A stretch of 7,324 nucleotides of DNA, taken from Prevotella sp. CAG:617 (lineage in GTDB: Bacteria; Bacteroidota; Bacteroidia; Bacteroidales; Bacteroidaceae). Below the pieces are notes generated by a model, which worked only from the letters and a program-made list of their open reading frames with translations, was not told the DNA's origin and did no database searches. The DNA lies in contig FR903631.1 in NCBI GenBank assembly GCA_000438115.1, forward strand, positions 8,491 to 15,814, read 5' to 3'. Shown in pieces: positions 1-7,125 of the stretch. Numbering within the stretch: position 1 is the first letter of the stretch; each line of letters opens with the position of its first letter. A program made the position numbers and the translations under genes.

Positions 1-1935
1 AAAATCGTGCCCCTTGGTTACCATTGGGGGGCCGATGAGGATGTCCGTCTGCCCGCGCTGGAACTGCCCGATAATCTGGTCGTACGACGAGCGCGAGCGC
101 GTGGTGTCGAGGTCCATGCGCGCCGTGCGCGCCTTGGGCAGGATGGCCCGTACGGCGGCCTCAATCTTCTCCGTGCCGTAGCCCAGGTCGCGCCGGTCGG
201 TGTCGCCACAGTTGGGGCAGCGGCGCGGCACCTCGAACGAGGCTCCGCAGTAGTGACACACCATGCGGTGCTCGCGCTGGTGGAAGGTCAGGCTGACGTC
301 GCAGCACGTGCAGCGCGGTACCCAGCCGCACGTGTGACACTCAATGACGGGCGAGTAGCCCCGGCGGTTCTGGAACAAAATGACCTGCTCGCCCTCCTTC
401 AGCGCCTGCTGCATTTCCTCAATCAGTCGCGGCGAGAAGGGCGTGTTCATGAGTTTCTTGCGGCGCAGCTCCTTGACGTCCTCCACCTCGATGACCGGCA
501 GCTGGATGTGGCCGTAGCGCTGCGTCAGGCGCACCAGGCCGTATTTGCCCGTCAGGGCGTTGTGGTAGCTCTCGATGGACGGTGTGGCCGTGCCCAGCAG
601 CACCTTGGCGCCGTAGAGGCGGGCGGCCACGGTGGCCACGTCGCGGGCGTTGTAGCGCGGGGCGGGGTCCTGCTGCTTGTAGGAGGTTTCGTGCTCCTCG
701 TCCACGATAATCAGGCCGAGCCGCCTGAAGGGCAGGAAGAGCGACGAGCGCACGCCCAGAATCAGGCCGTAGGGCTGGTCGGAGAGCTGCTTTTGCCAGA
801 TTTCCACGCGCTCGGCGTCGGGAAACTTGGAGTGGTACACGCCCATCTGCTCGCCAAACACGCGCGCCATGCGTTGCATGATTTGCGTGGTCAGGGCTAT
901 TTCGGGCAGCAGGTAGAGCACCTGCTCGCCGCGGCTCAGGCAGCGCTGGATGAGCTTGGTGTAGATTTCGGTCTTTCCGCTCGAGGTGACGCCGTGAAGC
1001 AGGCAGATGTCCTTTTGCCCGAACACGTTCAGAATTTCGTCAAAAGCCTGCTGCTGCGCTTCGCTCAGCGGCGACTGGAGCGACTGGGGCAGGGCCTGGC
1101 GCCGGGGCAGGCGCCCTACCTCAAAGGCATACGTCTGCAAAATACCCTTGCTGCGCAGTGCCGTGAGGGCCGCCTCGCCGCCGGCGCAGTGCTGCATCAG
1201 GTCAGCCTTGGCCACCTCGGCCACCAGGTCCGGCTGCTGCATGGTCAGGGCTGCCGGCAGTCCCGAAAGCTGCAGGTAGGCTGTCAGCAGGGCCTGCTGC
1301 TTGGGCGCCCGCTGCAGCTCGTCGAGCGCCTGGTGCAGGCGGCTCTCGGTGGCCCACTCCGGGGCAAGGCGTACGTGCAGCTCAGTACGGGGACGGAAGG
1401 CGCGGCTCATGGTCTCGCCCAGCCTGACGGCACCTTTGTCCATCAGGCGGCGCACCAGCGGCAGGGCATTCTTGATGTCGAGCTGCTTTTGCAGCGCCTC
1501 CACCGAGCAGCCGCCTGGCGCCAGGATGAGCGAGAGGGCCTCGCGCTCGCGGTCGGTCAGCGTGTCGGTGGCCTCAAAAGTCTCTTCAGCCTCCACCACG
1601 CTCTCGCTCTCCAACTTCAGGCCCGAGGGCATGGCGGCTTTCATCACCTCGCCCGCCGAGCACATGTAATACTGCGCCATCCATTGCCACAGTTCCAGCT
1701 GTCGGGGCAGCAGAATGGGGTGCGTGTCCTCGACCTCGCCGATTTGTTTGAGCAGAATGCCTTCGGGGGGAGGATTATGGTGGATGCGGGTGACAATGCC
1801 GGTGTAGTATTTCCGCTTGCCCAGCGGCACCACTACGCGCATGCCCGCCTCTACCTTCTGGAGCAGGGGTTCGGGCAGGATATAGGTGAGCGTATCACCG
1901 AAGGCCAGGGGAACAATTACATCAACATACGTCAT
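1..1935 (-). CDS. priA: Primosomal protein N' (replication restart helicase PriA), C-terminus cut by window edge
   Basis: PriA is a 3'-5' superfamily 2 DNA helicase that recognises stalled forks and reloads the replisome in the cytoplasm. The frame is open from the ATG at 1935 to the window edge and gives 645 codons; the last 150-200 residues of a usual PriA are missing. The N-terminus (MTYVDVIVPL) fits the 3'-DNA-binding domain, followed by a winged-helix region near residues 95-200. Walker A is GVTSSGKT (315-322), the DEEH box is 412-415, and GTATPS lies near 450. A zinc-binding insert spans C533-C576 with four C-x2-C pairs plus one extra Cys. QNRRGYSP lies just before it, near 520. Motif V (MVTKGHDF, 638-645) sits at the window edge and is preceded by Pro-Pro instead of the usual Thr-Gln. 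The start is supported by the family N-terminus and by a -7 element only 8 nt upstream. It is transcribed separately from the xus operon, behind a terminator. Confidence 0.96.
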   Translation of the reverse strand, partial: MTYVDVIVPLAFGDTLTYILPEPLLQKVEAGMRVVVPLGKRKYYTGIVTRIHHNPPPEGILLKQIGEVEDTHPILLPRQLELWQWMAQYYMCSAGEVMKAAMPSGLKLESESVVEAEETFEATDTLTDREREALSLILAPGGCSVEALQKQLDIKNALPLVRRLMDKGAVRLGETMSRAFRPRTELHVRLAPEWATESRLHQALDELQRAPKQQALLTAYLQLSGLPAALTMQQPDLVAEVAKADLMQHCAGGEAALTALRSKGILQTYAFEVGRLPRRQALPQSLQSPLSEAQQQAFDEILNVFGQKDICLLHGVTSSGKTEIYTKLIQRCLSRGEQVLYLLPEIALTTQIMQRMARVFGEQMGVYHSKFPDAERVEIWQKQLSDQPYGLILGVRSSLFLPFRRLGLIIVDEEHETSYKQQDPAPRYNARDVATVAARLYGAKVLLGTATPSIESYHNALTGKYGLVRLTQRYGHIQLPVIEVEDVKELRRKKLMNTPFSPRLIEEMQQALKEGEQVILFQNRRGYSPVIECHTCGWVPRCTCCDVSLTFHQREHRMVCHYCGASFEVPRRCPNCGDTDRRDLGYGTEKIEAAVRAILPKARTARMDLDTTRSRSSYDQIIGQFQRGQTDILIGPPMVTKGHDF

Positions 1936-1943
1936 AGCAGGTA

Positions 1944-1951
1944 CAAAATTA
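1944..1951 (-). promoter_or_regulatory. Putative -7 promoter element of priA
   Basis: On the minus strand this reads TAATTTTG, an exact fit to the Bacteroidetes -7 consensus TAnnTTTG. It ends 8 nt before the priA ATG, so the mRNA would have a leader of only a few nucleotides. No TTTG lies at the expected 19-21 nt upstream, where the terminator stem is found; the nearest TTTG is 12 nt away, in the terminator T-tract. The -33 half is therefore unsupported. Confidence 0.5.
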
Positions 1952-1964
1952 CACTTTTTCCCAC

Positions 1965-1999
1965 AAAAAATCCCCCGGACGTTCCGATAAGTCCGGGGG
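1965..1999 (-). terminator. Rho-independent terminator of the xusABC operon
   Basis: On the minus strand a perfect 9-bp GC-rich stem (CCCCCGGAC with GTCCGGGGG, plus-strand 1972-1980 and 1991-1999) closes a 10-nt loop. One A and then six T residues follow (1970-1965). It begins about 31 nt after the xusC stop codon and ends before the priA start. This is a textbook intrinsic terminator, and it separates the iron-uptake operon from priA. Confidence 0.93.
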
Positions 2000-2030
2000 T
2001 GTGAAAACAGGAAAGGGGTTCAGCCCGTTG

Positions 2031-3158
2031 TCAGCTCTGGCATGCAGGGCGGGATGCGTGTTTGCGGCGTCGCCACCACATGTAATATCCCGTCAGGGGC
2101 AGCGAGGCACCAATCAGAGCCGCTATGGCATAAAGAATCTGGGTAAGCATGCCACCCCACGAGCCGGTGTGTACGGCGTAGAACCAGGCTTTGGCCTTGT
2201 CGGCGCGGGGCTTGTCGGTCCAGCGCTCAATGTTCTTGATTTGTCCGCTGTGGCGGTCGGTCAGCAGGCGGTCGGTGGCGCGTGCAAGGGGAGCGTCGGC
2301 CGGCAACACTTCGGCCTGATTGCCGTTGGTCAGTTTGAGCCATTCGTAGTTCGGACAGATTTCGGCCGCCTCAGTTGCCGTACGGTTCCATACGGCGTAG
2401 TCGAAAGCCGCCGTGGGCTTTTGGGGCTTGGACGGTGCCGGTGAGGTGTCGGCCTTGCCGGTTTTTGCCGGCTGGTTGGCACCAAACAGGCCGTAGGCTG
2501 CTTTCCGATACCACTGGAACGACCATGTCAGGCCCGTCAGCGCCATGAGCAGCAGGAAAATCAAGGCATAGAATCCGAGTGATACGTGGGTGTCATACCA
2601 AAAGCGCAGCTTGCCGTGACGGGTGCTTACGCTCAGGCAGTTGCGAAGCATCCGGCGTGTTCTGGGCCACCAGCAGATGAGTCCGGTAATCAGCACGACA
2701 GCCATAAGCAGCGTGGAAACACCGATGATGACTTTGCCTGCGGATTTTGCCGTTTTCGAAGGTGGCGGGTTGAGCAACCAGCGATGCAGTTTACGCACGG
2801 TCTGGAAGAACGTACTGCTGCTTGGGCTTCCTTTGATTTGTCCGGTGTACGGATCTACGGCGTATGATTTCTTTTCGGCGCCTTCAAAAGTGGCCAGAGC
2901 CGCTTTGTCGGGAGCCTGGAAGATTTGGAGTGAGGCCAGCTTGAGCGTGTCGGGCATTTGCATCTGTATGCGTTCGGCCAGCTGTGCGGGTTGCAGCGAG
3001 GGAGTCGCTGCCGGCGTTACGCGATAGAGCGAGGCCTGACGAAGTTGTTGGATATCCTGTTCAAAAACCAGCAGGGCGCCGGTCAGGCATGAGATGAAAA
3101 AAATCAGTCCCAGCGGGATGGAAATCCAAAGATGGACTTTGTGAAAAAACTGTCGCAT
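2031..3158 (-). CDS. xusC: PepSY domain inner-membrane protein, XusC-like (putative ferric-siderophore reductase)
   Basis: This is a 375-residue protein of the PepSY-associated transmembrane family (PepSY_TM; relatives include FoxB and PiuB). Four membrane helices are visible near residues 11-32, 141-164, 190-214 and 334-361. Arg/Lys-rich loops (165-183 and the tail WWRRRKH) place both termini and the middle loop in the cytoplasm, leaving two large periplasmic segments. Each periplasmic segment carries a PepSY-type signature: DPYTGQI at 102-108 and DRHSGQI at 301-307. Histidines H6, H9, H125, H191 and H330 flank or enter the helices, and such residues are candidate haem b ligands in this family. 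It is the last gene of the operon, 14 nt after xusB. In B. thetaiotaomicron the equivalent gene is xusC (BT2063). A role in reducing or releasing siderophore-bound iron is inferred; the family membership is secure. A Lys/Pro/Ala-rich stretch (230-250) looks like a disordered linker. Confidence 0.88.
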   Translation of the reverse strand: MRQFFHKVHLWISIPLGLIFFISCLTGALLVFEQDIQQLRQASLYRVTPAATPSLQPAQLAERIQMQMPDTLKLASLQIFQAPDKAALATFEGAEKKSYAVDPYTGQIKGSPSSSTFFQTVRKLHRWLLNPPPSKTAKSAGKVIIGVSTLLMAVVLITGLICWWPRTRRMLRNCLSVSTRHGKLRFWYDTHVSLGFYALIFLLLMALTGLTWSFQWYRKAAYGLFGANQPAKTGKADTSPAPSKPQKPTAAFDYAVWNRTATEAAEICPNYEWLKLTNGNQAEVLPADAPLARATDRLLTDRHSGQIKNIERWTDKPRADKAKAWFYAVHTGSWGGMLTQILYAIAALIGASLPLTGYYMWWRRRKHASRPACQS

Positions 3159-3172
3159 GTGCGTAGAAAAAG

Positions 3173-4585
3173 TTAAGGTCGTGCTTTCAGGCGGCCCAGC
3201 GTACTGATACTTTCAGCTTTCACTTCCAGCACTTTTTGGGCGGTAGCCGTGAGCGGGTCAATTCTGTAAAGTGCCGGGTGGCTGTCAGTGGTAGTAGTGA
3301 CCGGTATGTAAATATAACCATTTTCGCTGAAAGGAATGTTACCGAAACTGCTTATATTTTCAGCGGAGGGAAGTCCGCTGACCACGGTGAGTGTGCGGTC
3401 TTCAGCCTTGAAAACGGCCAGCTCGGTCGTATATTCGCCTTTTGACTGCAATCCCTGTGTGTAAAGTTGCAGCAGGAAATAATCGTCGTGTATGGGCCAG
3501 CATTTATAAATCGGATGCTGGTTGCCCAGGGTTTCGATATTGACATAATAGTCGGGATCAAAGTCGGTGGCGCCGGCTTTGATGCGCATGACGCCCGAAG
3601 GCAATGTGCCCTGACGTCGCATGACGATGGTATCACCCGTAGCGGCGTCGATGTCGGCCGGCGAGGTAAGGCGGCCGTATCCGGGAGAGAATACGTAGAT
3701 GTCGCCGTTGCCGGCAGCCCAAATGGTCTGGTAGTATTGCGAGCGCATCCGACCGCTGGCAAAACCTATTTTCCCGGTGCGGGCAATGACGGGCTGTTCG
3801 CCAAAGTTGTTGCCGCTGTAAATGGCTACGTAGGCCGAGTCGGGATATTGCGTGGAGGGAATTTCACCCTGCTCATAGGCGCTGCTGGCCGAGCCGCCGC
3901 TCTGGCGGGCAATGAGGCGGGAGTCGGATACCCGTTCGGGATGGGCCTGAATGCCGTAGCGGCTCATACCCATCGGCACTACGGAGGTGTAGAGCCGCTG
4001 GTTGGCTTCTACAAAGCCCGAAAAAGTGACATATTCACCGTTGCCCAGGAAGTTTTCGGCCGGATAAGTGCGGGTAAGTACCGTGCCGTCGGTTGCACTC
4101 AGGTAGTTGACCAGCAGTCCCTGGGCGATGTTGCCCTCAGCATCCGTCTGGTCGGTATCACCTGCCGAGGCAGTGATGACATTGTCGCCCCAGGTGCCGT
4201 AGGTCGTCACGCGGTTGAAGCTATATGCCTGCTTCTCGCGGATGCGGCCGTCGGTGTCCAGCACGTATGACTCGCCCGTGCCGGCTTCGCCCTTGTTGTA
4301 GACCAGCCGGAAGAGGTAGTCTTCGTTCATAAACACCCAGTAGGTGCCGGCTTCGGCCTGCGTGCCGTCGGTCAGGCTGAGCTGTCCGCCGCCGTCGATG
4401 CTGTCGGTGGCTTTCAGATAATTGAAATCGTCGATGGCGCCGGCTACCACGTAGCGTGTCAGGGAGTTGCCGGAACCTTCGTTCCCGTTGCCGCCTCCGG
4501 TCAGGTTATCTTCGCTGCAGGCGCCCAGCATGAGGGTGCCCAGGCCGCACAGAGCGGCTGAAAGGAGAATTTTACTCTTGGTCAT
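3173..4585 (-). CDS. xusB: DUF4374 surface lipoprotein, XusB-like siderophore-binding protein
   Basis: The 470-residue protein starts with a lipoprotein signal peptide: lysines at 3 and 5, a hydrophobic core, and the lipobox LGAC with the lipidated Cys at 23. The mature end begins C-S-E-D-N. The acidic residues right after Cys match the Bacteroidetes lipoprotein export signal, so the protein is probably on the outer face of the outer membrane. A Gly/Asn/Ser-rich tether (29-41) leads into a beta-rich domain without cysteines except C362. Repeated short strands with turns such as GNGDIYVFSPGYGR (292-305), ENGYIYIPV (421-429) and ALYRIDP (438-444) fit a beta-propeller of the DUF4374 family. In B. 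thetaiotaomicron the homologue XusB (BT2064) binds ferric enterobactin and passes it to XusA. The gene starts 22 nt after xusA; its upstream sequence (AACAAAAAACATATCAGAC) is A-rich with no Shine-Dalgarno, as usual in this phylum. Siderophore identity is inferred by homology. Confidence 0.86.
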   Translation of the reverse strand: MTKSKILLSAALCGLGTLMLGACSEDNLTGGGNGNEGSGNSLTRYVVAGAIDDFNYLKATDSIDGGGQLSLTDGTQAEAGTYWVFMNEDYLFRLVYNKGEAGTGESYVLDTDGRIREKQAYSFNRVTTYGTWGDNVITASAGDTDQTDAEGNIAQGLLVNYLSATDGTVLTRTYPAENFLGNGEYVTFSGFVEANQRLYTSVVPMGMSRYGIQAHPERVSDSRLIARQSGGSASSAYEQGEIPSTQYPDSAYVAIYSGNNFGEQPVIARTGKIGFASGRMRSQYYQTIWAAGNGDIYVFSPGYGRLTSPADIDAATGDTIVMRRQGTLPSGVMRIKAGATDFDPDYYVNIETLGNQHPIYKCWPIHDDYFLLQLYTQGLQSKGEYTTELAVFKAEDRTLTVVSGLPSAENISSFGNIPFSENGYIYIPVTTTTDSHPALYRIDPLTATAQKVLEVKAESISTLGRLKARP

Positions 4586-4607
4586 GTCTGATATGTTTTT
4601 TGTTATG

Positions 4608-7013
4608 TTATTTTCCGAAACAGATGCGTATTTTTCCGTAGAAGGCCCGGCCCGGTTTCTGCAGGCTGTAGTTGTCGTAGAGCTTGGCGTCGGTCAGGTT
4701 CTGGCACTCCAGTGTCAGGTTGTAGCGTCCCTGTGCCAGGCTGTAGGTGAGCGACAGGTTGTGGGAGAATTGCGTAGGCACCGTGCGCCGTGATTCGGCC
4801 GACCCGAAGCCTTCCCACGTGAGCGGAAAGGCGTGCTGGTAGTAGCCGTCGTAGCTGAGCGTGAGGCGGGTGCCGCGCCAGAGGAGGTCCGGCCAGCTCA
4901 GGGCCGCGTCGAAGCTGGCAAAGCGGTAGGGCTGGTTGGGGATGCGCATGCCGTAGTGCAGGTTTTGCTGCGCCGTGCCAGAGGCCAGGTAGCGCACGCC
5001 GTCGCGGGCGTCCATCTGGCTGAACGATGCCCCCATGTTGAGCCACGAGGCGTAGCTGTAACGGGCCGACAGCGTGTAGCCCTTGGTATTGACGCGCCCG
5101 TAGTTTTCATACGTGCCGTAGTAGTTGCTGCCGTATTTGCTGATGCCACGGCGGATGTAGTCGGACGTGCGGCGGTAAATCAGGCCGGCTTCGGCATAGA
5201 GGCTGTGCCGGTTGCGGCTCAGGGTGTAGCTCAGGTTGAAGTTGTAGTTGTGGCTCTGTTCGGCCTTCAGGTCGGCCCGGCCGGCTTCCAGGTCTTCGTC
5301 GCCGAAGAGTTCGTCGTTGGACGGCAGGCGGCAGGCCTTTTCGTACGACAGCTTGACTTGCAGCTCCTTGAGCAGAAAGGCCGTTGCCGCCGCACCGTAG
5401 CCCAGGTTGCGGTTGGTGCGGCTCAGGTTGACGTAGTTGCCGAAACCGTCGGAGCTGGTCGATACGGGGCCGCGGTTGTACTGCTGGTAGTATTTCGTAA
5501 AGGCGGTCAGGTTCCAGCGTGCCGAGGGGGTGAAGCGGTACGACAGGCCCGACACGTTTTTTCGCGTCACCTTGGCCATGTCGTAGTCGGTGATGGTCGA
5601 GGAACTGCCCGTCAGGTTGCGGCTGTCGCGGCTGAAGGCCGAAAAGGTGTGGTTCAGGGTCAGCAGGTGGTGCTCGCCCAGGTGGTAGCGGGCCGTGAGC
5701 GTGGCGTTCCAGTTGATGTTGCGCTGCTCGTTGTCCTGATAGCTCTGCTCGCCGCGTGTGCCGGTGTACTGGCGCTGGCCGTACCAGTTGTAGCGGTAGG
5801 CCGAGGTGTCCACCTGGTGTGTCAGGTTGTAGTTGTAGTTGGCCGCCAGCTGCACGTCGAGGCCCGGCGTCAGCAGGTTGCGCTTGCGGTATTCGAGCGA
5901 GGGCATGAGGGTGTAGCCGTGGCGGTGCTTCTGGCCGAACACGATTTCCTGGCGTACGCCCGTCTGGATTTCCTTGTACATGCGGGCGTAGGTCAGGCCC
6001 ACCATCAGGCGGTCGGCATAGGGCTTGCCGGTAATGCCGATTTTGCCGATGAGGGCTTCGTTGTGGTAGGTGTCGTTAAAGCGGCGCACGCGCTCAATCT
6101 TGTTCTTGTCCACCTGCGTAAAACCGTTGTCGAGAAACTGCGTCACGTAGGTATCTACATAATAATTGTTGTCCGAATAGTTCTGAAAGGCATTCAGCTC
6201 ATAGGTCAGGCCGTTTTTCAGCGTCTGTCCGGCATTGACATACGACTTGTGAGTGTTGAACGAGCCGTAGGAGTACGAGGCGTCCACGTACCAGCGCGGG
6301 CGGCTCTGCTGCGTGACGATGTTGATGACGCCGCCCAGGGCGTCGGACCCGAAGCCTACGGGCACCACGCCCTTGTACACCTCGATGCGCTCGGCCAGGT
6401 TGACGGGAATATTGTTCAGCCCGAAGGCGCTGCCCACGCCCTCCTGCGGCATGCCGTCGATAAATATCTTGACGTGTTTGCCCGTAAAGCCGTCGAGCAT
6501 GAACTGCGTGTCCGAGCCCGTGCCGCCCGTCTGGCGGATTTTCAGGCCGGGCATCTGCCCGATGGCCTCGCTCAGGCTCTTGGTGGAGTTGTGCAGCGGG
6601 CGGGCGTCGAGCGCCGTCACGTTGTAGGCCGACTGCTGCACGCGGCTGATGCCGGCGTGCGACACCACTACCTCGCCCAGCTCTTTGTCGGCCGAACGCA
6701 GGGTGACGTGGTAAGCCGCCGTATCGCGCAGGGTTACCTGTTTTTCAAATGTCTGGTAGCCCAGCGCCGTGACCACCAGGGTGTAGGTGCCTTCAGGCGC
6801 TTTCAGGCTGAATTGGCCCCGGTGGTCGGTTTGTGTGCGGAAGGTGGTGCCCTTCAGATAAACTACCGCATAATCTACGGCCTGGCGCTGCGGGGTTGTC
6901 ACACGGCCCGAAAGCAGGCGCTCGGCAGCAGTTGCCAGCGTGGTGCCGCCTGCAGAAAAGAGCAGCAGGGCGAGGAATAGGAGTCTTGTTGTCATCCGGT
7001 TGTCATGAAACAT
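4608..7013 (-). CDS. xusA: TonB-dependent outer-membrane receptor, XusA-like (siderophore import)
   Basis: The 801-residue protein is a complete TonB-dependent transporter. A signal peptide (hydrophobic core 11-20, probable cleavage after A30) is followed by a carboxypeptidase-regulatory-like domain at about 33-107 (GRVTT, DHRGQFSL, LVVTALGYQ). A TonB-box-like GEVVVSH lies at 113-119. The plug domain spans about 125-235, with IFIDGMPQEG (183-192) and IEVYKGVVPVGFGSDALGGVINIVT (210-234). The rest is a Tyr/Asn-rich beta-barrel ending in KIRICFGK. No STN domain is present, so transenvelope signalling to an anti-sigma factor is not expected. There is no SusD partner; instead the next gene is the DUF4374 lipoprotein, which points to siderophore rather than glycan import. 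A second in-frame ATG at 6995 (residue 7, MTTRLLFL) is an equally plausible start. Transcription probably begins near 7090. Assignment to XusA (BT2065 in B. thetaiotaomicron) rests on gene order and family. Confidence 0.9.
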   Translation of the reverse strand: MFHDNRMTTRLLFLALLLFSAGGTTLATAAERLLSGRVTTPQRQAVDYAVVYLKGTTFRTQTDHRGQFSLKAPEGTYTLVVTALGYQTFEKQVTLRDTAAYHVTLRSADKELGEVVVSHAGISRVQQSAYNVTALDARPLHNSTKSLSEAIGQMPGLKIRQTGGTGSDTQFMLDGFTGKHVKIFIDGMPQEGVGSAFGLNNIPVNLAERIEVYKGVVPVGFGSDALGGVINIVTQQSRPRWYVDASYSYGSFNTHKSYVNAGQTLKNGLTYELNAFQNYSDNNYYVDTYVTQFLDNGFTQVDKNKIERVRRFNDTYHNEALIGKIGITGKPYADRLMVGLTYARMYKEIQTGVRQEIVFGQKHRHGYTLMPSLEYRKRNLLTPGLDVQLAANYNYNLTHQVDTSAYRYNWYGQRQYTGTRGEQSYQDNEQRNINWNATLTARYHLGEHHLLTLNHTFSAFSRDSRNLTGSSSTITDYDMAKVTRKNVSGLSYRFTPSARWNLTAFTKYYQQYNRGPVSTSSDGFGNYVNLSRTNRNLGYGAAATAFLLKELQVKLSYEKACRLPSNDELFGDEDLEAGRADLKAEQSHNYNFNLSYTLSRNRHSLYAEAGLIYRRTSDYIRRGISKYGSNYYGTYENYGRVNTKGYTLSARYSYASWLNMGASFSQMDARDGVRYLASGTAQQNLHYGMRIPNQPYRFASFDAALSWPDLLWRGTRLTLSYDGYYQHAFPLTWEGFGSAESRRTVPTQFSHNLSLTYSLAQGRYNLTLECQNLTDAKLYDNYSLQKPGRAFYGKIRICFGK

Positions 7014-7028
7014 TTATAACCAATATGT

Positions 7029-7076
7029 GAATGCCGTTTGTAAAGGTCAGGCGGGGGAGGCGACGGAGCGGCATTC
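7029..7076 (-). repeat. Inverted repeat in the xusA leader (possible RNA hairpin)
   Basis: On the minus strand GAATGCCG (7076-7069) is perfectly complementary to CGGCATTC (7036-7029), giving an 8-bp stem around a C-rich loop of 32 nt. It lies between the predicted transcription start and the xusA ATG, which follows 15 nt later. The element could be an mRNA leader structure or a binding site for a repressor. It matches no riboswitch class that I recognise. Confidence 0.45.
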
Positions 7077-7093
7077 GTCTTTTTTTTCCGGTG

Positions 7094-7125
7094 CAAAGTT
7101 ACGCCAACCATGCAGGCCGTGCAAT
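7094..7125 (-). promoter_or_regulatory. Promoter of the xusABC operon (-33/-7, Bacteroidetes type)
   Basis: The -7 element TAACTTTG (7101-7094, minus strand) is an exact fit to TAnnTTTG. An ATTG (7125-7122) lies 20 nt upstream, close to the -33 consensus TTTG at the usual spacing. The predicted start site is about 7088-7090, giving a leader of about 75 nt that begins in or just before an A8 run. No clear Fur-box palindrome is visible around it, although iron repression would be expected for this kind of operon. Confidence 0.7.

Noticed and set aside
7..2004. 665-codon plus-strand open frame
   Set aside because: It is antisense to priA. The opposite strand encodes a recognisable helicase with all its motifs in order, and this translation has no family features. 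High-GC codon usage leaves the complementary frame free of stops.
3467..4270. 267-codon plus-strand frame opposite xusB
   Set aside because: It is antisense to a well-supported lipoprotein gene and has no domain signature.
4603..5046. 147-codon minus-strand frame overlapping the xusA 3' end
   Set aside because: It is out of frame within the xusA barrel, whose own frame continues intact through the region.
4833..6980. 715-codon plus-strand open frame
   Set aside because: It is antisense to xusA, with a Val/Ala/Arg-rich translation and no domain. The long length comes from the codon bias of the real gene.
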